A stretch of 64,000 nucleotides of DNA. Source: Pseudomonas sp. ERMR1:02. Lineage in GTDB: Bacteria; Pseudomonadota; Gammaproteobacteria; Pseudomonadales; Pseudomonadaceae. Below the pieces are notes generated by a model. That model was given only the letters and a program-made list of their open reading frames with translations. It was not told the DNA's origin and did not search any database. Every line of letters starts with the position of its first letter. Positions within the stretch are counted from its first letter, which is position 1. Below, piece after piece: positions 44,636-54,887 of the stretch. The position numbers were made by a program, and so were the translations under genes. Location of the stretch: the NCBI RefSeq assembly GCF_002277815.1, contig NZ_NKJI01000023.1, forward strand, positions 35,040 through 99,039. Reading direction: 5' to 3'.

Positions 44636-46747
44636 TTACCAATCAACCGAGTAGCTCATGCTGAGCGTGCGGCCTTCGGCGTTGGCGTACGGCGCTCTGG
44701 CATTGGCCTGGGTGAATAGGTTCTCGTACGTGCGGTTGGTCAGGTTGTACACGCCGCCTTCAAGACGACCCACCGGTAATTGCACGGAGCCAAGCAGGTC
44801 CACCAGCGTATAGCCTTCGATGTCGCGTCCGTTGTTGTCCTTGGCGGCGGCGTCGTAATCGGCCAAGCGCATGCCTTGCAGACGCAGGGTAAAGTCGTCA
44901 TCGGTATAGCCGACAAACAGCGTGGTCTTGGCTGGTGAGATGCGCGTTGCCGGCAGATCAATCCATTTGCCGTTCTGCTCGGTCTCACCTTTGGCCCAGG
45001 CATAAGTGCCGCCCACCGACCAGTGGTCGGTCGCGCGGTAGGTCAGGCTGTTTTCGATGCCGCGAACTCGTTCTTTCTGATTGATCAGGCGCAATACGCG
45101 ATCATTGGCATCGTAGAACTGGGTCACGTCCGAGGTGTTTTCATACACGGTGACGTCGGCCTGCCAGTCATCCCAGTTACCGCGCCAGCCCAGCTCGTAA
45201 CTGTCGACCTTTATGGCTTGGGCGTTGAGACTCTGGATGTCAAAGGTACTGCTGACATCACGCATGAAGCGCTGGATATCCGGTAGCGAAAACCCCTGGC
45301 TGTAATTGGCGAAGACGTCCTGGTTTTCACTCAGGTGGTAAACCGCCCCCAGGTTGTACAGCGTGGCATCGTATTTGAGGGTGTCACCCGGCAGCTTTGC
45401 ACGTATACCGGTCTGGACGATCTGACCATAAGCGATGCTGTCGGAGACCTCGCTTTCGATCCATTCACGGCGCACACCGCCACGCAAGGTCCAGTCACCG
45501 ATGTCCCAGGACATCTGCCCGAACAGCGATTTGGTGGTGGTTTCGATGTCCGGGCCCAGCTCGTAGGTGGTTCCGGTCTTGGTGTACGTCAGGCCGTTGA
45601 GCGCGTACTGATCACCTCGCTGGCGGGAGCGTTCATTGTTATAATCGGCGCCCCAGACCAGATTGCCCGTGGCACTCCCGATCGCCGGCAGCGGCGTGTC
45701 GATGGCCGCGCGCAGTCCGTACACATCCTGGACACTGTTGTTGTCGGAAATCCCTGCCTTGCCTCGTGATAGGTCCGGAAAGAACAGTGCATCGGCGCGA
45801 CGCCAGTAACTTTCCAGTTGCAGGCCCTGACCGTAGAAATCCGTGTCGGTGTAGTTGAGGTTGATCGCCTGGTTATGGGTATAGGGTTGGTCGTCGAGCT
45901 TCAGCCCCTGGACTGCCACGGCTTGCTGCAGGTTTTTCGGGTCTTTTGTGTAGCCAGTGTCCTGCTGGTCCTTGTAGTCCTGGAGCGACAGGCTGATTTT
46001 TTTGTCGGCATCCAGCTCGTAACCGAAACGACCTTGCAGGTCATAGGTTTCGGTATCCATGTTGCTGCCCTGGGACGTGTCTTGAGGAATGCGGTTGCCG
46101 TTGCCATCGTACTGATCGTTACGCTGGGTCAGGTCGGCTGAGACGTACCAGTCCAGTGCATCCTTGCGCCCCGTCGCACTCTGAAAGGCTTCGTACGCGA
46201 AGCCTTTACGGTTGAGGTTGTTGCCTGTGGTCATGCCCAGTTTGCTGCTGTAGGCAATGTCCTGGCCCTGATTACGCTTGGTGATGATATTGATGATGCC
46301 GCCTGAAGCACCGGCACCGTAGATGCTGCTGGCGCCGGAGATCACTTCGATGCGTTCGATGCTGGCCGGGGCAATGCTGTTGAGCTGGCGGAAGTTGTCA
46401 CGCGTGGCGTTCTGCGAGACGCCGTCGATCAACACCAGCATGTTGCGCCCGCGCAGGGTCTGGCCGAAGTTGCTCATCCCGCCGCTGGACGGCGCCAGGC
46501 CGGGAACGAGTTGCCCGAGGATGTCGGAGACCCGGCGACCCGCGCCGCTCTGCTCGCGGACCTGCTGTTCGTCGATAACCTGGACCGAGCCCGGAATCGA
46601 AGCAATGGTCGCTTCGCTGCGGGTAGCGGAGACGACGGTGGCTTGCAGGTTCAAGGTACTTGGCTGCTGCTCGCTATCCTCGGCCCAGGTCTGGGCGCTG
46701 AAGGTACCGAGCAGCGGAATCAACAGGGAAGCTTTGATTTTGGACAT
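44636..46747 (-). CDS. TonB-dependent siderophore receptor
   Basis: 703-residue outer-membrane receptor: signal peptide ending about TWA (residue 22), plug domain (VVSATRSEATIASIPGSVQV; MLVLIDGVSQN; IERIEVISGASSIYGAGASG) and a 22-stranded barrel ending in an aromatic (SYSVDW). Third gene of a leftward operon after the synthetase and exporter, 14 bases downstream of the exporter. It very likely takes up the ferric form of the siderophore made here; IutA-like hydroxycarboxylate receptors are the nearest kind. Confidence 0.92.
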   Translation of the reverse strand: MSKIKASLLIPLLGTFSAQTWAEDSEQQPSTLNLQATVVSATRSEATIASIPGSVQVIDEQQVREQSGAGRRVSDILGQLVPGLAPSSGGMSNFGQTLRGRNMLVLIDGVSQNATRDNFRQLNSIAPASIERIEVISGASSIYGAGASGGIINIITKRNQGQDIAYSSKLGMTTGNNLNRKGFAYEAFQSATGRKDALDWYVSADLTQRNDQYDGNGNRIPQDTSQGSNMDTETYDLQGRFGYELDADKKISLSLQDYKDQQDTGYTKDPKNLQQAVAVQGLKLDDQPYTHNQAINLNYTDTDFYGQGLQLESYWRRADALFFPDLSRGKAGISDNNSVQDVYGLRAAIDTPLPAIGSATGNLVWGADYNNERSRQRGDQYALNGLTYTKTGTTYELGPDIETTTKSLFGQMSWDIGDWTLRGGVRREWIESEVSDSIAYGQIVQTGIRAKLPGDTLKYDATLYNLGAVYHLSENQDVFANYSQGFSLPDIQRFMRDVSSTFDIQSLNAQAIKVDSYELGWRGNWDDWQADVTVYENTSDVTQFYDANDRVLRLINQKERVRGIENSLTYRATDHWSVGGTYAWAKGETEQNGKWIDLPATRISPAKTTLFVGYTDDDFTLRLQGMRLADYDAAAKDNNGRDIEGYTLVDLLGSVQLPVGRLEGGVYNLTNRTYENLFTQANARAPYANAEGRTLSMSYSVDW

Positions 46748-46761
46748 GACGTGGTCTTTTT

Positions 46762-47972
46762 TTAGTTGTGATAAGTGTGAGTAGACGAAGTCGAGCGGTC
46801 AGGGACGGTGTTGAACGACCGCACCCAGCGGATCCCCAGCGCGGCTATGGCGTAGGTCAGCGCCACCAGCCAGAAGCTGTTGGCCAGACCGATCAGGCCC
46901 ATGCCGATCCCGCCAAGGACGACACCGATCAGAGCGCCAGCCTTGGCCGCGCTGTTGCCGAGGCCGAGGGCGAAGCCCTGCTGGTTCACGGAAATGGTGT
47001 TGGCGATCAGGGCATAGGCGACGGGCAGCAGCGCGCCTTGCCATGCGCCCCAGACGAGTCGACTGACGAGAAACCCCAACCATTCGTTGGCCAATGCCGT
47101 GGCCGCCAGCGTCAGGGCACATAGCCAGGTCACGCCTTCGATGACGCGCAAGGTGTAGGCCGGTTGCCAGCGGTCGAACAGGCGTCCCCACAGCGGCGCG
47201 CAAATGGCCAGGGTTGCAGCGCTCGCCGCGTAGGTGGCGCCGATAAGCCAGCTTGGGGCGTGCAGAATGTTCGCGACGTACAGCGCGTAGAACGACTGTG
47301 GCATCATCTTCGCGGCCTGAATCAACACGATCACCAACAGGATTCCACCGATCCAGCCTTTGGGCAGAGCCACCGGTTCAACAGCTTTTTTCTTCGAGGT
47401 CCGAGCCTTGTCAGCTGGCAGGAAAAAACTTCCCAGTGCGCACAGCAGGCAAATCGCCGTCGCGCCATAACAGAGCAGGGCAAACCCCGAGATGTCCATC
47501 AGAAACCGCCGAGCACGGGGCCGATCAACGAGCCGACGGCGGTTGCCGATTGCAGACGGGCCAGGGTGTGTCCACGTCTGGAACTGTCGCAACAGGCCAG
47601 GGCATAGGCTTGCGCGGTCGCGAGAAATCCCGCCAATGCGCCTTGCATCACGCGAATCCCAACCAGCAGCCAAGGATCGAGAGTGATGGCCGCCAACCCT
47701 TGGCACAGCGCGAGTGCCAGCAACGCCCGAACGATCATCGGTTTGTGTCCGGTGCGATCGCCCAACTGGCCCCACATGGGAGTCAGGAGCATGGCCGCCA
47801 GCATCGGACCGGCATAGACCATTGCCGATAACAGCGCGGTGTGGCCGGCACCCTCCGGCCCCAGCAGATGCTGAATCTGCAAAGGCCAGAACGGGCCGCT
47901 CATTTCCATCGCGCCCATGGACACACACTGGATGACGATCAGCAGTCGCAAGGCACGACCGTCAGCGAGCAT
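46762..47972 (-). pseudogene. MFS transporter, probable siderophore exporter, frameshifted as read
   Basis: Twelve-span major facilitator of about 403 residues when repaired. The first frame (MLADGRALRLLIVIQCVSMG, including WGQLGDRTGHKPMIV, the loop 2-3 signature) ends at a TGA where one base is missing near 47501-47505 (GPVLGGF | LMDISGFALL). The rest reads on to 46762. Start ATG 47972 overlaps the synthetase stop by 11 bases, indicating coupling. The position between an NIS synthetase and its receptor matches exporters such as LbtB or FslB. Confidence 0.82.
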
Positions 47973-49882
47973 GGACGTTTGGTCGCAGCGGGTTATTCAG
48001 GCGTCCGACGATGTCAGCATGACTGTCGAGCAAGCGCATGCGCATGAACGATTTGGCGGGCCAATCCTGTTCCAGCAGAGCCTGACGCTCGCTTTCCCAA
48101 CGGGCCGGTTCAACGCGCACGCGCAAGGTCTCGAAGCACTGTGCAACGTGCGCGGCCAATCGCTCCCAAAGGGTATTTTCCGGCACATTCCAATGGCTGG
48201 CACAGAGCAAAGTCAGCTCACCCAGGTGGCACATGAATGTCGTGTGCAGAAGTTTGTCGCGAACAAAGCCGGACTCGTCATACAGCGTCATTTTCGGATC
48301 GTGCAACTGGATATCCAGGCCCTTGGCGTGCAGGGTCTGGCGATCGATACGCACGTCGCCGAAATCTCGTAACAGCAGCCGATTCAACTGCCCGTCAGCG
48401 CCCATCACCATGAAACTGTTTTGCTGATGCGCTTCGAAGGCCACGCCATACATCAGGTAAATGCCCAGCAGGCTCGGTACGGCAATCGACAGGTAATCAT
48501 CGAAAAACCTCAACATGGCCTCGCTGTTGTCATCGCCTTGAGCCAGTTTTACCCAATCACGCAATAACGGTTGTTCGAATTCGTTGACGGCGAACAGGCT
48601 GCCGACCGGCACCGCCAACTCGCCTTGTTGCAGCAGGGTAAGCGGGTTGTCGCGATACAGCACGCCAGCATGGCGAGAGCGCTCGTCATCGGCCGGTTGG
48701 GGGCGTAGTGCACGCCGATGCGCTCTGGAACGATGTTCAGCAGACGCTGGATCTGTGGTTCCCGATCGAGGATTTGCAGTATCAGTGCGCTGATGCGCGG
48801 ACCCATCCGGGCCGAGCGCGGCGATACGGTGCGCTGCACGCTGGTCAGTCGCAAAGCCACCGGCAACTTGACCATCGGCGCCGTGCGACTGCCTTCCGGC
48901 AGGACCGTGCGGAAGGACATGGTCGGGTGGCCGGTAAAAGCGATGATGTCGGTGATGATCAGCAGGTTGTCGGCGATTTCGTTGGCGAAGGAATTTGGGA
49001 GCTCTTCACGGGCTTGCCAAGGGTGCGACGGGAGCGGGAGGTAGTCCTTAACTTCCAGACCCAGTTGTTGCAAGTGGCGCTGCAATTGCTCGGCGGCCTG
49101 TGGGAAGTGCCCCTGCCACCAATTCCGGTAGTCGGTGGTGCCAGCCAAGGTTTCGACATGTGCGTACTGGCGGTGCAGGGCGCACAGGACAATTGGAAAG
49201 CTGGCTTCAAATTCTGGTGAGAAGGCGATGACCTGATCGGCGCTCAAGCCCAGTTTTGTCTTGTAGTTCGGGTGCCACGGATGACCGAGAGTGCCCCACT
49301 GTTCTAGCAATGACGTGGGATTGCGGTGGCTTGGGTCGGCTTTGAGCCAAGCGAGCAGATTGTTGTCGTACTCGGTGTCGATCTGCTCCCTCAAGCGCTC
49401 GGTCCAACCGTGGTGGAACGCAAGGCAAAGGGTGTCGTTGCTGAAGCTGTCATCCAGTTCCTTGGCCAGACGTTCCAGTACTTGCGCAGAGGCTGGTGGG
49501 TTGAGCTGAGTGCTGAGGTGGGCGAGCAGTTCGCTGGGCAACTGGATCTTTTGCGGCAGCCTGTCGGGCGTATGCAGGACGATGCTGCCACGTACGTCCA
49601 GCTGTTCATTCGTCCGCCGGACAAGTGCTCGAAGTAAAGATGCGCGCCATCGCCAAGCGGCAGCCGGCAACGCCTGTCTTCGTCGTATTCACAGGCGGCG
49701 GGGTTGATCAGCTCTTCACGAAACAGCGCCTGTATCAGGCGTTGGAAACACCGCTGGGCGGCGAGCTCCAGAGCATTGCTCAAATGATCGAGGGTGATAC
49801 GGTGAGACTGGAAAGCCTGAGTACCAAGGGCTTCACTCCAGCGAGCGAGCAATTGCTGTTGTTTTTGCGTGTAGTCGCGCAT
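47962..49882 (-). pseudogene. IucA/IucC family NIS siderophore synthetase, frameshifted as read
   Basis: NRPS-independent siderophore synthetase joining a carboxylic acid (often citrate) to an amine. Signatures: GHPWHPNYKTKLGL, LPSHPWQ, FTGHPTMSFRTVLPEGSRT, LTSVQRTVSPRSARM and the FhuF-like C-terminal part (LRDFGDVRID). Two one-base losses: near 49617-49622 (HLSG | RTNEQLDVRG) and near 48691-48694 (YAPNR | DDERSRHAGVLYR). Restored length about 640 residues. ATG 49882 has AAGGAG upstream and a Fur-type promoter. Only one synthetase and no decarboxylase is nearby, as in rhizoferrin/legiobactin loci. Confidence 0.83.
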
Positions 49883-49920
49883 CAGGTCCGACTCCTTCTG
49901 GACAATTGATTAGCGCGCAG

Positions 49921-49957
49921 AGAATACCGTCATGAAAAAATAATGCAAATGATAGTG
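49921..49957 (-). promoter_or_regulatory. promoter with probable Fur box for the siderophore operon
   Basis: On the minus strand, -35 TTGCAT (49943-49948), a 16-base spacer and -10 TATTCT (49921-49926). The -35 is overlapped by AATAATGCAAATGATAGTG (49939-49957), which agrees with the 19-base Fur consensus at about 12 positions. Iron repression is expected. Confidence 0.6.
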
Positions 49958-50145
49958 GTTCATATTTACAGATTGGGAGATGTCCTTCAGATAAAGGCAT
50001 ATGGCTTGCTCAAAACCAAAGCGCTCGCCCTAGCCATTTGGAGCTGCAAGATCGGCTATTGCCTGGATGTACCTGATAATCTGCAGGTATGTCTTACGGA
50101 TATATCCGACAGCTGATAAGAATAAAGCCTAAGGGAGTGTTCATC

Positions 50146-50898
50146 GTGAGCCGCCTGCTATTGAACTGCGACATCGGCGAGAGTTTCGGCAACTGGACCA
50201 TGGGTCTGGACGCGGAAGTCATGCCCTTTATCGATTGCGCCAACATCGCCTGCGGTTTCCATGCCGGCGACCCGAGCATCATGCGCAAGACCGTCAGCCT
50301 CGCCCTCAGCCACGGCGTGCAGATCGGCGCTCATCCGGCTTACCAGGACCTGGTGGGATTCGGCCGCCGTTCGATGGCCTACACCTCCCAGGAACTCCAG
50401 GACATTTTGCATTACCAGATCGGCGCGCTCGACGGCATCTGCCGGGCCCAAGGCGGCCGGGTCAGCTACGTCAAACCTCACGGGGCAATGTACAACGACA
50501 TGATGGCCAACCCGGCGCAACTGCGCGCGGTGCTGCAGGCCGTGGCCGCTTATGACCGCAGCTTGCCGTTGATGCTGATGGCTACCCGCGACAACAGTGC
50601 CGCACAGCAGTTGGGCGATGAGTACGGCGTGACCCTGTGGTTCGAAGCCTTCGCCGATCGTGCTTACGATAGTGCCGGTATGCTGGTCTCGCGAAGCCTG
50701 CCGGGGGCGGTGCATCACGACCCGGAAAAAATCATCGAGCAGGCACTGATCATTGCCCGTGATGACCACCTCACCGCCAGTGACGGCAGCGCCTTGCACT
50801 TGCAGGCCAACACCCTGTGCGTGCACGGCGACAACGCCAGTTCGGTCGCTGCCGTGCAACGTATCCGGCAAGCTTTGAATGAGCAGAGCGCGTCATGA
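50146..50898 (+). CDS. pxpA: 5-oxoprolinase subunit PxpA (LamB/YcsF family)
   Basis: Subunit of the ATP-dependent 5-oxoprolinase that converts pyroglutamate to glutamate. 250 residues from GTG 50146 (AAGGGAG upstream): LLNCDIGESFGNW, CGFHAGDPSIMRKTV, GAHPAYQDLVGFGRR and VKPHGAMYN are family hallmarks. Overlaps pxpB by ATGA. First of pxpA-pxpB-pxpC. Confidence 0.93.
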   Translation: MSRLLLNCDIGESFGNWTMGLDAEVMPFIDCANIACGFHAGDPSIMRKTVSLALSHGVQIGAHPAYQDLVGFGRRSMAYTSQELQDILHYQIGALDGICRAQGGRVSYVKPHGAMYNDMMANPAQLRAVLQAVAAYDRSLPLMLMATRDNSAAQQLGDEYGVTLWFEAFADRAYDSAGMLVSRSLPGAVHHDPEKIIEQALIIARDDHLTASDGSALHLQANTLCVHGDNASSVAAVQRIRQALNEQSAS

Positions 50899-51599
50899 AC
50901 TTGCGCGTGGCAGTGGTCGCGGTCGATTGCCTGATGGTGCGTCTGTTCGATGAGATCGCCGAAGCCAATATGCCATGGATGCTCGCGGCCAGCGAAAGCC
51001 TGCGGGCGGCGTTCGGCGGGCACCTGATTGATCTGGTGCCGTCCTACACGACATTGATGGTGCATTACGACCTGACCGCGTTAAGCCCGGCCCAGGCCCG
51101 GGAATTGATCGCTCAAGCACTGATCGATCTGTCGCCCAATGCGCGTACTCGCGGCGCCTGTCATGTATTACCGGTGTGGTACGACTTGAGCGTCGGTCCG
51201 GAGCTGAGTCTGTTGTCACGACGCAGCGGGCTGGCGGTGGAGGAGGTGATCCGCCGCCACAGCGAGCGTGAATATCAGGTATTCGCCTTGGGTTTCGCAC
51301 CGGGGTTTGCGTTCATGGGGCTGGTGGAAGAAGTGCTCGCCGCGCCGCGTCTGAATACGCCACGCAAGAAAGTCGCCGCCGGCAGTGTTGGCATCGCCGA
51401 ACGGCAGACGGCCGCTTATCCGGTGGTGTCACCGGGTGGCTGGAACCTGATCGGCCGCACGCCGGCCAAATTGTTCGACCGCAACCGGGATGGCTACAGC
51501 CTGATGCAACCGGGCGACACCGTGCGCTTCGAAGCGGTCGGTCATGCCGAGTTCATCAACCTGGGCGGTGACGACATGCCACTGGAGGCGCTGGCATGA
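50895..51599 (+). CDS. pxpB: 5-oxoprolinase subunit PxpB (KipI / carboxyltransferase subdomain C)
   Basis: 234-residue protein of the KipI/allophanate-hydrolase-subunit-1 type: the C-terminal part has FALGFAPGFAFMGLV, RLNTPRKKVAAGSVGIAE and PGGWNLIGRTP. Works with PxpA and PxpC on 5-oxoproline. ATGA overlaps at both ends mark tight translational coupling. Confidence 0.93.
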   Translation: MNLRVAVVAVDCLMVRLFDEIAEANMPWMLAASESLRAAFGGHLIDLVPSYTTLMVHYDLTALSPAQARELIAQALIDLSPNARTRGACHVLPVWYDLSVGPELSLLSRRSGLAVEEVIRRHSEREYQVFALGFAPGFAFMGLVEEVLAAPRLNTPRKKVAAGSVGIAERQTAAYPVVSPGGWNLIGRTPAKLFDRNRDGYSLMQPGDTVRFEAVGHAEFINLGGDDMPLEALA

Positions 51600-52522
51600 G
51601 CCGTCTTACGATTGAAGCGAGTACGCCGCTGTGCCTGTTGCAGGATGCCGGCCGTTTCGGTGTGCGACATCTGGGCGTGACCCAGGGTGGCGGGCTGGAT
51701 TGGCGATCGATGTCCTGGGCCAACTGGCTGCTGGATAACGAGCTGGATGCGGCGGTGATCGAAATCACCCTCGGCGGGTTCACCGTGGTGGCGCAAGACG
51801 ATTGCGTACTGGCGCTGGCCGGGGCGGATCTGGGCGCGCAGGTGGATGGCGAGCCGTTAGCGCCGTGGCGCAGTTTCCGGCTACACAAAGGTCAGTGTTT
51901 GCAATTCACCCAGCCGTTGCTCGGTGCTCGCGCCTATCTGGCCGCGCCGGGAGGCTTCGATGCGCCGAAGGTGTTGGGCAGCAGCGCGACGGTAGTCCGT
52001 GAAGAGCTCGGCGGTCTGGATGGAATGGGCCGTGCACTGAGTAAAGGCGCGACTTTGAGCTATTCGGGCAATTCGGTGATGTTGCTGCGGGAATTGACGG
52101 CGGACCAGCGGCCCGACTTGAACCTTGATGCGCCATTGGACCTGGTACTCGGTGCACAAATCGGCGAGTTCAGCGGGCAAAGTCTGTTCGATGCATTCAA
52201 CAGTGTGTGGAACCTCGACAGCCGTGCCGACCGGATGGGCATTCGCCTGTTGGGCACGGCGTTGCAGTACCAGGGCAAACCGATGATTTCCGAAGGCATC
52301 CCGCTGGGTGCTGTCCAGGTGCCGCCGGACGGGCAACCGATTGTGTTGCTCAATGATCGGCAGACCATTGGCGGTTATCCGCGTTTGGGAGCGTTGACGC
52401 CGCTTGCGCTGGCTCGGTTGGCGCAGTGCCTGCCGGGGGCGCAGGTGCGGTTGCGGCCGGTGGTGCAGGACGTGGCGCATCGCGAACACGTTGAGTATTT
52501 ACGTCGCTTTTCAGGCCGTTAA
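51596..52522 (+). CDS. pxpC: 5-oxoprolinase subunit PxpC (KipA / carboxyltransferase subdomain D)
   Basis: 308-residue KipA/allophanate-hydrolase-subunit-2 protein: LLQDAGRFGVRHLGVTQGG at the N-terminus, YLAAPGGFDAPKVLGS, and SEGIPLGAVQVPPDGQPIVL. Completes the PxpABC enzyme. A REPIN begins 3 bases after the stop. Confidence 0.93.
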   Translation: MSRLTIEASTPLCLLQDAGRFGVRHLGVTQGGGLDWRSMSWANWLLDNELDAAVIEITLGGFTVVAQDDCVLALAGADLGAQVDGEPLAPWRSFRLHKGQCLQFTQPLLGARAYLAAPGGFDAPKVLGSSATVVREELGGLDGMGRALSKGATLSYSGNSVMLLRELTADQRPDLNLDAPLDLVLGAQIGEFSGQSLFDAFNSVWNLDSRADRMGIRLLGTALQYQGKPMISEGIPLGAVQVPPDGQPIVLLNDRQTIGGYPRLGALTPLALARLAQCLPGAQVRLRPVVQDVAHREHVEYLRRFSGR

Positions 52523-52525
52523 AAG

Positions 52526-52610
52526 CTTCGCGGGCAAGCCTCGCTCCTACAAGTACAACGCATGGTGCATGTACACCGTGACCTGTAGGAGCGAGGCTTG
52601 CCCGCGAAGG
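52526..52610. repeat. REPIN (inverted REP pair)
   Basis: Copies 52526-52550 and 52583-52610 of the GTAGGAGCGAGGCTTGCCCG type face each other, between the converging pxpC and VWA genes. Confidence 0.85.
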
Positions 52611-52634
52611 CGGCATCTCAGACACCAATAATCT

Positions 52635-53813
52635 CTACTTTGAAAGAAACCGCATCCCTTCTTCAAGCCCCCGCAACGTCAGCGGATACATCTGGTCTTC
52701 AATCAGATCCCGCACGATGTTGGTCGACGAGGTGTAGCCCCAGGTGTCTTTCGGATACGGGTTGATCCAGATGAGTTTCTTGTACTTCTCCCTGAAACGC
52801 TGCATCCACACGTAACCGGCTTCTTCGTTCCAGTGCTCGACGCTGCCGCCAGCCTGGGTGATTTCGTAGGGCGCCATGGCGGCGTCACCGATGAAGATAA
52901 CTTTGTAGTCGGCGCCGTACTTGTGCAGCAGATCCATGGTTGAGGTGCGCTCGGAGGTGCGGCGCATGTTGTTCTTCCACACCGATTCATAAATGAAGTT
53001 GTGGAAGTAGAAGTACTCCAGATGCTTGAACTCGGTCTTGCAGGCCGAGAACAGCTCCTCGCAGATTTTCACGTGAGCGTCCATCGAGCCGCCGATGTCG
53101 AACAGCAGCAGTAGCTTGACGGTGTTGCGTCGTTCCGGACGCATCTGGATATTCAGCAATCCGGCATCTTTGGCGGTGTGGTCGATCGTGCCGTCGATGT
53201 CCAGCTCTTCTGCCGCACCCTGACGGGCAAACTTGCGCAGTCGGCGCAGGGCAACCTTGATGTTGCGCGTGCCAAGTTCCACCGAGTCATCGAGGTTCTT
53301 GTACTCGCGCTGATCCCAGACTTTGGCGGCTCTGCCCTGGCGCTTGCCGGCGTCGCCGACCCTGATACCTTCGGGGTTGAAACCGCCGGAACCGAACGGG
53401 CTGGTGCCACCGGTGCCGATCCACTTGTTGCCGCCGGCATGGCGCCCCTTCTGTTCCTCCAAGCGCTTTTTGAACTCTTCAATCAGCTTGTCCAGGCCGC
53501 CGAGGGACTGGATTGCCGCCCGCTCTTCGTCGGTCAGCGAGCGTTCAAACTCCTTGCGTAGCCAGTCTTCAGGAATCAAAGCCTGCAAGTGGTCGTCGAG
53601 TTTTTCCAGGCCGTTGAAGTAGGCACTGAAGGCCCGGTCGAACTTGTCGAAATGCCGTTCATCCTTCACCAGGATCGCCCGGGACAAGTAGTAAAACTCA
53701 TCCATGTCAGCGAAGGTCACGCGCTGTTTCAGCGCGTTGATCAGGTCCAGCAGCTCGCGCACCGAGACGGGTACCTTGGCGGCGCGCATTTCATTGAACA
53801 GGTTGAGCAACAT
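52635..53813 (-). CDS. VWA domain protein (CoxE/DUF444-like) paired with MoxR ATPase
   Basis: 392-residue cytosolic protein with a C-terminal von Willebrand A-like domain: LLLLFDIGGSMDAHV gives the DxGxS metal site, and KVIFIGDAAMAPYEI is also seen. The N-terminal half is charged and helical. Starts 25 bases after the MoxR ATPase stop. MoxR-VWA pairs act as chaperones that load metals or mature enzymes; the client here is unknown. Confidence 0.87.
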   Translation of the reverse strand: MLLNLFNEMRAAKVPVSVRELLDLINALKQRVTFADMDEFYYLSRAILVKDERHFDKFDRAFSAYFNGLEKLDDHLQALIPEDWLRKEFERSLTDEERAAIQSLGGLDKLIEEFKKRLEEQKGRHAGGNKWIGTGGTSPFGSGGFNPEGIRVGDAGKRQGRAAKVWDQREYKNLDDSVELGTRNIKVALRRLRKFARQGAAEELDIDGTIDHTAKDAGLLNIQMRPERRNTVKLLLLFDIGGSMDAHVKICEELFSACKTEFKHLEYFYFHNFIYESVWKNNMRRTSERTSTMDLLHKYGADYKVIFIGDAAMAPYEITQAGGSVEHWNEEAGYVWMQRFREKYKKLIWINPYPKDTWGYTSSTNIVRDLIEDQMYPLTLRGLEEGMRFLSK

Positions 53814-53838
53814 GGCGTTGGCCTCTGCTTGTCGTCGC

Positions 53839-54684
53839 TTAGCGACTGCCGCGACGACTCATGAAAGCCAGACGCTCAAGCAATTGCACGTCTTGTTCGT
53901 TTTTCACCAAAGCCCCGGCCAGCGGCGGGATGGCCTTGGTCGGATCGCGTTCGCGCAGCACCGCTTCGCCAATGTTGTCGGCCATCAGCAGTTTCAGCCA
54001 ATCTACCAGTTCGGAAGTCGAGGGCTTCTTCTTCAGGCCAGGCACCTTGCGCACATCGAAGAACACGTCCAGTGCTTCGCTGACCAGGTCTTTCTTGATG
54101 TCCGGGTAGTGCACGTCGACGATGCGCTGCATCGTGACGCGATCCGGGAAGGCGATGTAGTGGAAGAAGCAGCGACGCAGGAATGCGTCCGGCAGCTCTT
54201 TTTCATTGTTGGAGGTAATGATGATGATCGGGCGCTTCTTGGCCTTGATGGTCTCGTCGATCTCGTAAACGTAGAACTCCATCTTGTCGAGTTCTTGCAG
54301 CAGGTCGTTGGGGAACTCGATGTCGGCTTTGTCGATTTCGTCGATCAGCAGAATCACCCGCTCTTCAGACTCGAAAGCCTCCCAGAGCTTGCCCTTTTTC
54401 AAGTAATTACGAACGTCGTGGACCTTTTCCGTGCCCAGCTGTGAATCGCGCAGGCGGCTGACCGCGTCGTACTCGTAAAGGCCTTGATGAGCCTTGGTGG
54501 TGGACTTGATGTGCCAGGTAATCAGCCTGGCGCCAAAGGATTCGGCCAGTTGCTCGGCGAGCATGGTCTTGCCGGTACCCGGTTCGCCCTTGACCAGCAA
54601 CGGCCGCTCCAGGGTGATGGCGGCGTTGACCGCCAGCTTCAGGTCATCGGTGGCGACGTAGGCCTGGGTGCCTTCGAACTTCAT
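53839..54684 (-). CDS. MoxR-type AAA+ ATPase
   Basis: 281-residue AAA+ ATPase: Walker A GEPGTGKT at 33-40, Walker B VILLIDEIDKAD, sensor 1 IIIITSNNEKELPDAFLRRC (with arginine finger). First gene of a two-gene unit with the VWA protein, a common partnership. Likely remodels a target enzyme together with the VWA protein. Confidence 0.92.
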   Translation of the reverse strand: MKFEGTQAYVATDDLKLAVNAAITLERPLLVKGEPGTGKTMLAEQLAESFGARLITWHIKSTTKAHQGLYEYDAVSRLRDSQLGTEKVHDVRNYLKKGKLWEAFESEERVILLIDEIDKADIEFPNDLLQELDKMEFYVYEIDETIKAKKRPIIIITSNNEKELPDAFLRRCFFHYIAFPDRVTMQRIVDVHYPDIKKDLVSEALDVFFDVRKVPGLKKKPSTSELVDWLKLLMADNIGEAVLRERDPTKAIPPLAGALVKNEQDVQLLERLAFMSRRGSR

Positions 54685-54854
54685 CTGCTAATCCTCGAAC
54701 GGTAACGCCGACCTGAAAGAGGCAGGGCGGGGCGCAATAAATGGTCAGCCCCGACTATAACGCGGTGCCCGGTCGACTGTGAACGCAGACGGCTTATTCA
54801 GTCTCTGAATGAGGCGTCACATCTTGACTCGGTTTCGGCGGCGGGCCAGTATTG

Positions 54855-54879
54855 AGCTATCGCCATTTTGGCGATAGCT
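54855..54879. promoter_or_regulatory. perfect 11-base inverted repeat upstream of DUF4160 gene
   Basis: AGCTATCGCCA (54855-54865), loop TTT, then its exact complement (54869-54879), ending 8 bases before the DUF4160 start codon. Candidate operator for the HTH-bearing partner, or a structure hiding the ribosome site. Confidence 0.55.
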
Positions 54880-54887
54880 TGCGAGGC

